Below the pieces are notes generated by a model, which worked only from the letters and a program-made list of their open reading frames with translations, did not search any database and was not told where the DNA came from. Of a stretch of DNA of 64,000 bases, positions 58,151 to 64,000 are shown piece by piece. The stretch comes from Actinomadura luteofluorescens (GTDB taxonomy: Bacteria; Actinomycetota; Actinomycetes; Streptosporangiales; Streptosporangiaceae): contig NZ_JACCBA010000001.1 in assembly GCF_013409365.1 (NCBI RefSeq), positions 7,564,001-7,628,000 on the forward strand, given 5' to 3'. The position numbers and the translations under genes are program-made. Every line of letters starts with the position of its first letter. Position 1 is the first letter of the stretch.

Positions 58151-59209
58151 GTGGCGCCAGCGACGTTCCACCCACTGAAGGTCGCCGCCGTCGACCGGCT
58201 CACCGACGACTCCGCGGCGGTGACCTTCGACGTCCCGCCCGAACTCGCCGCCGACTACGCGTTCGCCGCCGGCCAGAGCCTCACGCTGCGCAGGACCATC
58301 GACGGGCGGGAGCACCGCCGGTCCTACTCCATCTGCGCCCCGGCCGGCGCCCGCCCCCGCATCGGCGTCCGCGAGATCCCCGAAGGCCTGTTCTCCTCCT
58401 GGCTCGTCCGGGAGGTCCGCCCGGGCACCGAGATCGACGTCCAGGTCCCGTCCGGCAGCCTGCGGGCCGACCCCGCCGAACCCGGACGCCACCTGCTGAT
58501 CGCCGCGGGCTCCGGCATCACCCCGATGATCTCGATCGCCGCCACCGTCCTCGCCAACCCCGGCACCGAGGTGCGGCTGCTCTACGGCAACCGCACGAGC
58601 GGGACCGTGATGTTCGCCGAAGAGCTCGGCGACCTCAAGAACCGCTACGGCCCCCGGTTCCAGCTCGTCCACGTCCTCAGCCGCGAACCCCGCGACGTCG
58701 AACTGTTCTCCGGCCGCCTCGACGCCGGCCGCCTGCGCCGCCTGCTGAGCGCCGTCACCCCCGTCGACGACATCGACCACGTCTGGCTGTGCGGCCCCCT
58801 CCCCATGGTCACCGGCGCCCGCGACGTCCTCGCCGAATTCGGCGTCCCCCGCGACAAGGTGCACGTCGAGCTGTTCTACGTCGACGAACCGCCCCCCGAA
58901 GTACGGCGCGACGCCCCCGCCGCCACCGGCGAGACCAGCGATGTCACCGTCGTCCTGGACGGCCGGTCCAGCACCTCCCCGATGCCGCGCGACCAGCGCA
59001 TCCTCGACGCTGCCCAGGCCACCCGCGCCGACCTGCCGTTCGCCTGCAAAGGCGGCGTCTGCGGCACCTGCCGCGCCCGCGTCACCGAAGGCGAAGTCGA
59101 CATGGTCCGCAACTACGCCCTGGAACCCTCCGAAGTCGCCGCCGGATTCGTGCTCACCTGCCAATCCCACCCCGTCACCGCCGCCGTCACCGTCGACTTC
59201 GACTCCTGA
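58151..59209 (+). CDS. paaE: 1,2-phenylacetyl-CoA epoxidase reductase subunit E
   Basis: A 352-residue flavin reductase feeding electrons to PaaA. FAD motif RRSYSIC, NAD(P)-binding LLIAAGSGITPM, and a C-terminal plant-type [2Fe-2S] ferredoxin domain with CKGGVCGTC and a later Cys. GTG 58151 has AAGGAG 8 bases upstream, two bases after the paaD stop. Last gene of the operon, convergent with the TetR gene. Confidence 0.96.
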   Translation: MAPATFHPLKVAAVDRLTDDSAAVTFDVPPELAADYAFAAGQSLTLRRTIDGREHRRSYSICAPAGARPRIGVREIPEGLFSSWLVREVRPGTEIDVQVPSGSLRADPAEPGRHLLIAAGSGITPMISIAATVLANPGTEVRLLYGNRTSGTVMFAEELGDLKNRYGPRFQLVHVLSREPRDVELFSGRLDAGRLRRLLSAVTPVDDIDHVWLCGPLPMVTGARDVLAEFGVPRDKVHVELFYVDEPPPEVRRDAPAATGETSDVTVVLDGRSSTSPMPRDQRILDAAQATRADLPFACKGGVCGTCRARVTEGEVDMVRNYALEPSEVAAGFVLTCQSHPVTAAVTVDFDS

Positions 59210-59214
59210 CCCCG

Positions 59215-59805
59215 TCAGGCCGGCGGCGCCGCCAGCCCGTCGAACGCGATCGCGGTGATGGCTTCGGACAGGTCGTCGGCGCTCACCTCACCACCCGGCC
59301 GGTACCACTCCACCAGCGAATTCACCATGCCGAACAGGAGCCGGCTCACCAACTCCGGCGGCACATCACCGCGCACCGCCCCCTCCGCGGCCGCCGCGCG
59401 CACCAGCTCCGCCAGCCGCGCGTCGATCCACCGCCGCCGCCGCAACGCCGCAAGCTCCACCTCACTGTTGCCCCGCACCCGCAGCAGCAGCGTCACCGCC
59501 GGCTGGTGCGCCACCAGCACCCGCACGCTCTCCCGCACCACCGATCGCAGCCGCTCATACGCACTACCCCCCACCCCCTCCTGCGCCTCACGGATCACCG
59601 CCGTCAACTCATCGAGCGCCTCATCGAGAGCCAGCGCCAACAGATACGACTTGCTCGGCACATGATGGTAAATCGCCGACTTACTGAACCCGAGTTCCTC
59701 CGCGAGGTCCCCCATACTGGTCCCCTCGTAACCCCGCCGATTGAAGAGCTCAATGGCCCGCCGCAAAACCGTCGCCTGGTCATACCCCGGCCTGCCTCTT
59801 TTCAT
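59215..59805 (-). CDS. TetR-family regulator, probable PaaR
   Basis: A 196-residue TetR repressor with the N-terminal HTH (TSMGDLAEELGFSKSAIYHHVPSK, about 28-51) and a helical ligand domain. It is convergent with paaE, 5 bases from its stop, and is the only regulator near the paa operon, so it likely represses paaA by the palindrome at 55423 and responds to phenylacetyl-CoA. ATG 59805 has AAGGAGGAG 9 bases upstream. That ribosome-binding site is the first part of a 210-bp tandem repeat. Confidence 0.9.
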   Translation of the reverse strand: MKRGRPGYDQATVLRRAIELFNRRGYEGTSMGDLAEELGFSKSAIYHHVPSKSYLLALALDEALDELTAVIREAQEGVGGSAYERLRSVVRESVRVLVAHQPAVTLLLRVRGNSEVELAALRRRRWIDARLAELVRAAAAEGAVRGDVPPELVSRLLFGMVNSLVEWYRPGGEVSADDLSEAITAIAFDGLAAPPA

Positions 59806-59814
59806 TTGTTTTTT

Positions 59815-60440
59815 CTCCTCCTTCGGGCCTGGCGGCCCTCCATCGTCTAAAAAACGGGCGATCGCTGGCATCGCTCCGTCTCGCCTGGCGGCTCGCTGCG
59901 CGATCAGGTTCTTGCTTCGCTCGAACCTGCCTTCGGACGCGATCGCGGTCCCCAGGTTGTCGCGTGGTGCTGTGTCGGCTGAGGTCGTTGCAGTAGTGGG
60001 TGGCTGTGTTTATTGCAGAGCTCTCCTCCTTCGGGCCCTGGGGGCCCTCCATCGTCGAGTACTGCGGGCGATCGCTGGCATCGCTCCGGCTCGCCTTGCG
60101 GCTCGCTGCGCGATCAGGTTCTTGCTTCGCTCGAACCTGCCTTCGGACGCGATCGCGGTCCCCAGGTTGTCGCGTGGTGCTGTGTCGGCTGAGGTCGTTG
60201 CAGTAGTGGGTGGCTGTGTTTATTGCAGAGCTCTCCTCCTTCGGGCCCTGGGGGCCCTCCATCGTCGAGTACTGCGGGCGATCGCTGGCATCGCTCCGGC
60301 TCGCCTTGCGGCTCGCTGCGCGATCAGGTTCTTGCTTCGCTCGAAGTCTGCCTTCGGACGCGATCGCGGGCCCTCAGGTTGCTGCGGGGTTGCTGTGTTG
60401 GCTGAGGTTGTTGGAGTGGTGGGTTGCGGTGGGTGGGCAG
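59815..60440. repeat. 210-bp tandem repeat array, about three copies
   Basis: Copies begin at 59815, 60023 and 60233 with CTCCTCCTTCGGG. Copies 1 and 2 are almost identical over the whole unit (unit 1 is 2 bases shorter); copy 3 matches for about 125 bases, then decays from 60358. Each unit contains GGGCCC-rich symmetry, a GCGATCGCTGGCATCGC segment and a TTGCTTCGCTCG stretch. On the minus strand each unit starts a new AAGGAGGAG, identical to the TetR gene's ribosome-binding site. The unit length is a multiple of three, so long open frames of 70-residue repeats exist on both strands; these look incidental. Confidence 0.85.
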
Positions 60441-60755
60441 GTGTCGGTGAGTCGGTACATGATCGGTGGCTCGCTTCGGCTCGGTGCTCGGTCGGGTTCT
60501 TGCTTTGCTTGGGGTGGCCTTCCGGGGGCTTGGGGGACTTCGTCGTGTGGGTGCTGCGGGCGATCTTCGGGGTGGTTCGGGGGTTTGGATTCTTGCAGGT
60601 GGGTGGGGGGTGGTCGGGGGTTTGGGGCTTGTGGCGGGGGTTGGTTGACAGGTTGGTGGTGTGGAGGGGTGTTCATGTAGCACGTTTGTGTTTATGGTCG
60701 TCGGTGTCGGGGGTGCAGTACCTGTCCGGATACGCTCCCGAACCGGAGGCCCGCT
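60441..60755. other. G/T-rich intergenic stretch with a degenerate fourth repeat copy
   Basis: No gene is seen. About 60462-60540 resembles the right half of the 210-bp unit in a mutated form (GGCTCGCTTCGGCTCGGTGC, then TTCTTGCTTTGCTT), indicating an old fourth copy. 60540-60690 is a G/T-rich run (TGGGGG, GGTTTGG words) unlike coding DNA. The last 60 bases contain TTTGTGTTTATGG and a GGAGG ribosome-binding site, and probably hold the promoter of the next gene. Confidence 0.55.
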
Positions 60756-62129
60756 GTGGCGCTCTCCTTCCTCGACCTGCGGCACACCGTCGCTGAACCG
60801 GGCTACAACCGCTGGCTGATTCCACCCGCCGCGCTCGCCGTGCACCTCTGCATCGGGCAGGCGTACGCCACCAGCGTCTACAAGACCTCGCTCGTCGCGC
60901 ATTTCGACGCCAGCCTCACCGCGGTCGGCGTCGTCTTCTCCATCGCGATCGTGATGCTCGGCGCGTCGGCGGCCGTGATGGGGACGTGGGTCGACCGCGT
61001 CGGGCCGCGCCGGGCGATGTTCACCGCCGCCTGCTTCTGGGCGTCGGGCTTCCTGGTCGGGGCCCTTGGCATCGCCGCCGGACAGCTGTGGCTGGTCTAC
61101 CTCGGCTACGGGTTCATCGGCGGCATCGGCCTCGGCATCGGGTACATCTCGCCGGTCTCGACCTTGATCAAATGGTTTCCCGACCGGCCCGGCCTGGCGA
61201 CCGGCATGGCCATCATGGGCTTCGGCGGGGGCGCGCTGGTGGCCTCGCCGCTGTCGCGACGGCTGCTCGCGCTGTACGACCCGGACGGCGACCCCGCGTC
61301 CGGGTCCGCCGTCGCCCTGCTGTTCGTCACGCTGGGCGTCGCCTACTTCCTGGTGATGATGCTCGGCGTGTTCACCGTGCGGGTCCCGCCGCCGGGATGG
61401 CGGCCCGCAGGGTCCGCCCCCGCGGCGGAACGGGCCGCCGCGCCGCGCGGCGTCTCGGCGGCGTCGGCGATCAGGACGCCGCAGTTCTGGCTGCTGTGGA
61501 CGGTGCTGTTCTGCAACGTCACCGCCGGGATCGGGATCCTGGAGCAGGCCGGCCCCATGATCGGCGACTTCTTCCGCTCCGGCGGCTCGACCTCGGTGTC
61601 GGCGACCGAGGCCGCCGGGTTCGTCGGGCTCCTGTCGATGTTCAACATGGCGGGGCGGTTCGCCTGGTCCTCGACCTCGGACTTCATCGGCCGCAAACCC
61701 ACCTACGTGGGCTACCTCGGCGTCGGCATGGCCGCCTACGTCCTGCTCGCGCTCTTCGGGGACGCCTCCACGGCGTTCTTCGTCGCCCTTGCCGCGCTGA
61801 TCATCTCCTTCTACGGCGGCGGGTTCGCCACCGTCCCCGCCTACCTGCGCGACCTGTTCGGCACCTACCAGGTCGGCGCCATCCACGGCCGCCTGCTGAC
61901 CGCCTGGTCGGCGGCGGGCATCGCCGGGCCGCTGATCGTGAACCGGTTCCTGGACGCCCGCGGCGAGCCGGGCGCGCTGGTGGCCTCCGACTACCGGCCC
62001 GCCCTGTTCACCATGGTCGGCGTCCTCGCCGTCGGCTTCGCCGCGAACCTGCTCATCCGCCCGGTGGCGGAGCGGCACCACGTGGCGGACGCCGGACCCC
62101 GCGTGACCGACCCCAGCCCCGCCACCTGA
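60756..62129 (+). CDS. OFA-type MFS transporter (oxalate/formate antiporter family)
   Basis: A 457-residue 12-helix carrier. N-terminal NRWLIPPAALAVHLCIGQAYATSVY, VDRVGPRRAM, and GYGFIGGIGLGIGYISPVSTLIKWFPDRPGLATGMAIMGFGGGAL are characteristic of the oxalate/formate antiporter group. GTG 60756 has GGAGG 6 bases upstream. The following small gene probably encodes its partner subunit. The substrate could be a carboxylate such as oxalate, lactate or an aromatic acid; the nearby paa operon is suggestive only. Confidence 0.92.
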   Translation: MALSFLDLRHTVAEPGYNRWLIPPAALAVHLCIGQAYATSVYKTSLVAHFDASLTAVGVVFSIAIVMLGASAAVMGTWVDRVGPRRAMFTAACFWASGFLVGALGIAAGQLWLVYLGYGFIGGIGLGIGYISPVSTLIKWFPDRPGLATGMAIMGFGGGALVASPLSRRLLALYDPDGDPASGSAVALLFVTLGVAYFLVMMLGVFTVRVPPPGWRPAGSAPAAERAAAPRGVSAASAIRTPQFWLLWTVLFCNVTAGIGILEQAGPMIGDFFRSGGSTSVSATEAAGFVGLLSMFNMAGRFAWSSTSDFIGRKPTYVGYLGVGMAAYVLLALFGDASTAFFVALAALIISFYGGGFATVPAYLRDLFGTYQVGAIHGRLLTAWSAAGIAGPLIVNRFLDARGEPGALVASDYRPALFTMVGVLAVGFAANLLIRPVAERHHVADAGPRVTDPSPAT

Positions 62130-62151
62130 TCCACAGCGAAGGAGGAGCGCC

Positions 62152-62298
62152 ATGGCGTCAACGCCGGACGAGAGCCCGTCCGCGGCCCCCGACAGGGCCG
62201 TGCCGCGTCTCGTCGTCTCCTGGTCCATCGTCGGCGTCCCGCTGATCTACGGCGTGGTGGAGACGGTCAGGGCGATCCTGCCCCTCTTCGGCGGCTGA
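62152..62298 (+). CDS. small single-helix partner of the OFA transporter
   Basis: A 48-residue protein: a polar, Ser/Pro/Asp-rich N-terminus, then one membrane helix (about residues 20-42, LVVSWSIVGVPLIYGVVET) and a short hydrophobic end. It begins 22 bases after the transporter stop with AAGGAGGAG upstream. Short proteins of this type following OFA carriers are annotated as MFS transporter small subunit. Its last 32 bases overlap the convergent regulator gene. Confidence 0.8.
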   Translation: MASTPDESPSAAPDRAVPRLVVSWSIVGVPLIYGVVETVRAILPLFGG

Positions 62299-63715
62299 CC
62301 TCGGGCTGCTGGAGGACCCCTACGAGTGCTTGCACCGCCGCCTCGAAGGCGTGGTTCGGGGGTGTCGCGTAGCCGACCACCAGGCCGTCCTGGGGTGGGA
62401 GGCGTGCGGCGGGGTGGCGGAACGTCGACAGGGCGTCGACCGCCACTCCCGCGCGGGTCGCGGCTTGCAGGGTGGCGGGCTCGGTGCCGGGCGGTAGGCG
62501 CAGGACGGCGTGCAGGCCGGCGGCGATCCCCGTCGTGTGGACGTGGGGCGCGTGCTCGGCCAGTGCGGTGACGAAGCGGTCGCGGCGGGCGCGGTAGCGC
62601 TGGCGCATGCGGCGGACGTGGCGGTCGTAGGAGCCGGAGTCGAGGAAGTCGGCAAGGGTCAGCTGGTCGGTCACGCCCGCCCAGGCCTCGCGTTCGCCCT
62701 TGGCCGTGAGGACGTCGTCCACCAGGTGGTCGGGCAGGACCATCCAGCCGAGCCGGATGGCGGGGGACAGGCTCTTGCTGGCGGACCCGATGTACAGGAC
62801 CCGGTCGGGGGCCAGGCCCTGCACGGCGCCCACCGGCTGGCGGTCGTAGCGGAATTCGCCGTCGTAGTCGTCTTCGATGATGAGCCCGTCCGATGCGGTG
62901 GCCCATTCCACGACTGACGTGCGCCTGCGTGAATGCAGCGGATCACCCGTGGGGAACTGGTGCGCGGGCGTCAGCAGTACGGTGCGGTCGGTTTTGGAAA
63001 GCTCGTCGATCCGGGCTCCGTCGCCGTCGACGGTGAGCGGACGGGTGCGCGTACTGGTCTGCTTCAGAAGGGCCCGGTGAAAGGGCAGGCCGTATCCCTC
63101 GACCGCCAGGGGACCGTGCAGCACCCCGCCGCCGAACAGGAGGCGCAGGGCGTGCGCGAAGCCGGAGCAGACCACGATGTGGTCGGCGTCGGTCCGCACG
63201 CCGCGCGTGCGGGCCAGGTACGCGGCGAGCGCGCGGCGCAGTTCGGGACGCCCGCGCGGGTCGCCGGGCCCGAAGGCCTCACTCGGCGCCGCGGTGACCG
63301 CCCGGCGTGCCGACGCCAGCCAGGCGGCGCGCGGAAAGGACGCGGCGTCCGGCTGGCCCTGCCGCAGGTCGTGCACCGTTCGGGGTGAGGGGTCCGCGCT
63401 GGGACGCGGCGTGGAACGTGCCGGGGGCGGCTGCTGCGCGCCCAGCGCGACACGCGTCCCGGAGCCCTGCCGGGCGGTCAGCCAGCCCTCGGCGACGAGT
63501 TCCGCGTAGGCGTCGGCGACGGTATTGCGGGCCAGGCCCAGGTCGGCGGCCAGCGAGCGGTAGGGCGGCAGCCGGGTTCCCGGGGCCAGCCGCCCGGAGC
63601 GGACCGCCTCGCGCAGCGCGCGCGTCAGCGCCGCCCGGCGCCCGCCGACGTCCGGCAGGTCCAGGTGGAGGTCGGCGCCGATCCGCGCCGCGAGATTGAC
63701 CCAGGTTTCCGTCAT
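62267..63715 (-). CDS. MocR/PdxR-type regulator (GntR winged helix plus aminotransferase-like domain)
   Basis: A 482-residue protein. The N-terminal GntR HTH (about 25-90) includes LRLPPYRSLAADLGLARNTVADAYAEL; the C-terminal fold-type I aminotransferase domain has the PLP Lys in GSASKSLSPAIRLGW and the Asp in IIEDDYDGEF. MocR proteins bind PLP and control vitamin B6, GABA or other amine genes. It is divergent from the FAD-linked oxidase gene at 63796, its likely target, with inverted AGGTG half-sites between. It overlaps the small transporter subunit at its 3' end. Confidence 0.92.
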   Translation of the reverse strand: MTETWVNLAARIGADLHLDLPDVGGRRAALTRALREAVRSGRLAPGTRLPPYRSLAADLGLARNTVADAYAELVAEGWLTARQGSGTRVALGAQQPPPARSTPRPSADPSPRTVHDLRQGQPDAASFPRAAWLASARRAVTAAPSEAFGPGDPRGRPELRRALAAYLARTRGVRTDADHIVVCSGFAHALRLLFGGGVLHGPLAVEGYGLPFHRALLKQTSTRTRPLTVDGDGARIDELSKTDRTVLLTPAHQFPTGDPLHSRRRTSVVEWATASDGLIIEDDYDGEFRYDRQPVGAVQGLAPDRVLYIGSASKSLSPAIRLGWMVLPDHLVDDVLTAKGEREAWAGVTDQLTLADFLDSGSYDRHVRRMRQRYRARRDRFVTALAEHAPHVHTTGIAAGLHAVLRLPPGTEPATLQAATRAGVAVDALSTFRHPAARLPPQDGLVVGYATPPNHAFEAAVQALVGVLQQPEVSRRRGAGSP

Positions 63716-63743
63716 CGGATTGCACCATACCGCCGGTCTCTTC

Positions 63744-63779
63744 CACCTCTAGATTCAGGTGCAGAGCCTGATCTACCTG
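63744..63779. promoter_or_regulatory. three AGGTG-type half-sites between MocR and FAD oxidase genes
   Basis: CACCT (63744-63748), CAGGTG (63756-63761) and ACCTG (63775-63779) form two inverted pairs with 8- and 14-base spacers. Such repeated half-sites in the divergent region are typical of MocR/GntR control. Confidence 0.5.
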
Positions 63780-63795
63780 CTGCTTCGGAGGAATG

Positions 63796-64000
63796 ATGAA
63801 CGACTTGCGTGCCGCTGTCCGCGGTCGGGTGCTGCTGCCCGGCGACGCCGGTTTCGACGCCGCTCGGCGGCCCTGGAACCTGGCCGTGGAGCAGCCGGTG
63901 GAGGCGGTCGTCGAGGCCGCCGACGCCGATGACGTCGCCGCGCTCGTCCGCTACGCCCGTTCCGCCGGGGTGGGGGTCGCCACGCAGCCCAACGGGCACG
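63796..64000 (+). CDS. FAD-binding oxidoreductase, N-terminal part
   Basis: The first 68 residues of a flavin oxidase, cut by the window end. WNLAVEQPVEAVVEAADADDVAALVRYARSAGVGVATQPNGHG is the start of an FAD_binding_4 (p-cresol methylhydroxylase/berberine bridge enzyme-like) domain, ending where the flavin-linking His motif would be. ATG 63796 has GGAGG 4 bases before it; ATG 63793 is the alternative. Divergent MocR gene probably controls it. Confidence 0.85.
   Translation, partial: MNDLRAAVRGRVLLPGDAGFDAARRPWNLAVEQPVEAVVEAADADDVAALVRYARSAGVGVATQPNGH

Noticed and set aside
59815..60440. CRISPR array
   Set aside because: Units are 210 bp and repeat in full, with no short repeat/unique spacer structure and no cas genes.
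59741..60796. Open frames made of 70-residue repeats on both strands of the tandem array
   Set aside because: They exist because the unit length is divisible by three and GC is high. No start signal is specific to them, and one runs into the transporter gene.
1..64000. tRNA, rRNA, insertion sequences or prophage genes
   Set aside because: None recognised: no cloverleaf with conserved T-loop, no transposase, integrase or phage structural protein was seen in either strand.

Overview
The window is strongly GC-rich, with a heavy bias to G/C in third codon positions and many GTG starts. Gene content points to a filamentous actinomycete, most likely Actinomadura or a close relative in the Thermomonosporaceae/Streptosporangiales. 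The pointers are an LCP cell-wall ligase, a DsbA protein of the mycothiol-linked type, an F420/Ddn-type domain, a HAIR (HspR) site in front of lon, a SWIM/DUF6493 pair, and catabolic clusters with ATGA/GTGA start-stop overlaps. This assignment is an inference from gene content. No rRNA, tRNA, CRISPR array, insertion sequence or prophage was seen.

Layout. 1-4.5 kb: end of a CbxX-type AAA+ ATPase, an LCP protein, a small acidic protein, two tandem paralogous ~50-residue hydrophobic peptides, glutathione peroxidase and a short-chain dehydrogenase. 4.5-11.3 kb: a repeat-like intergenic patch, a DNA alkyl-repair methyltransferase, the coupled SWIM-finger/DUF6493 pair, two small membrane proteins, and a MarR-GNAT fusion with a clear operator. 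11.3-19.1 kb: a 600-base gene-free stretch, an MFS pump, a zinc-ribbon protein of unknown function, Lon protease behind a HAIR element, VanZ, and a dehydrogenase-Ddn fusion with an internal start site. 19.3-27.7 kb: an eight-gene myo-inositol operon (iolG, E, C, B, D, then binding protein, permease and ATPase).

27.8-38.4 kb is the most unusual part. A minus-strand operon of four overlapping genes encodes an SMC/MukB-like ATPase, a kleisin-like protein and two small winged-helix-type proteins. It resembles the MksBEF/Wadjet plan, but the ATPase has a non-standard signature region and no JetD/MksG-type nuclease is present. It is divergent from a large STAND/LuxR regulator, which is followed by two degenerate acyl-adenylate-synthetase-like genes with a perfect 20-bp palindrome and leaderless-looking promoters.

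38.4-47 kb: an aldehyde dehydrogenase divergent from a DsbA-like protein across a perfect palindrome, a RibD activity split into two genes, SbcD/SbcC, a PH-domain protein and a MarR regulator. 47-55.4 kb: a secreted SMP-30-type propeller, a complete pqqABCDE operon including the 33-residue PqqA precursor, and a branched-chain-type 2-oxoacid dehydrogenase operon (E1alpha, E1beta, E2) with a divergent Lrp regulator. 55.4-64 kb: the paaABCDE phenylacetyl-CoA epoxidase operon with a TetR regulator, a 210-bp tandem repeat array that begins at the regulator's ribosome-binding site, an oxalate/formate-type MFS transporter with its small partner protein, a MocR/PdxR regulator, and the start of an FAD-linked oxidase.

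Most operons appear self-contained: each catabolic cluster carries its own regulator (paa, 2-oxoacid dehydrogenase) or transporter (iol). The iol cluster lacks iolA, iolJ and a regulator, and no PQQ-dependent dehydrogenase lies in the window, so those functions must be encoded elsewhere.
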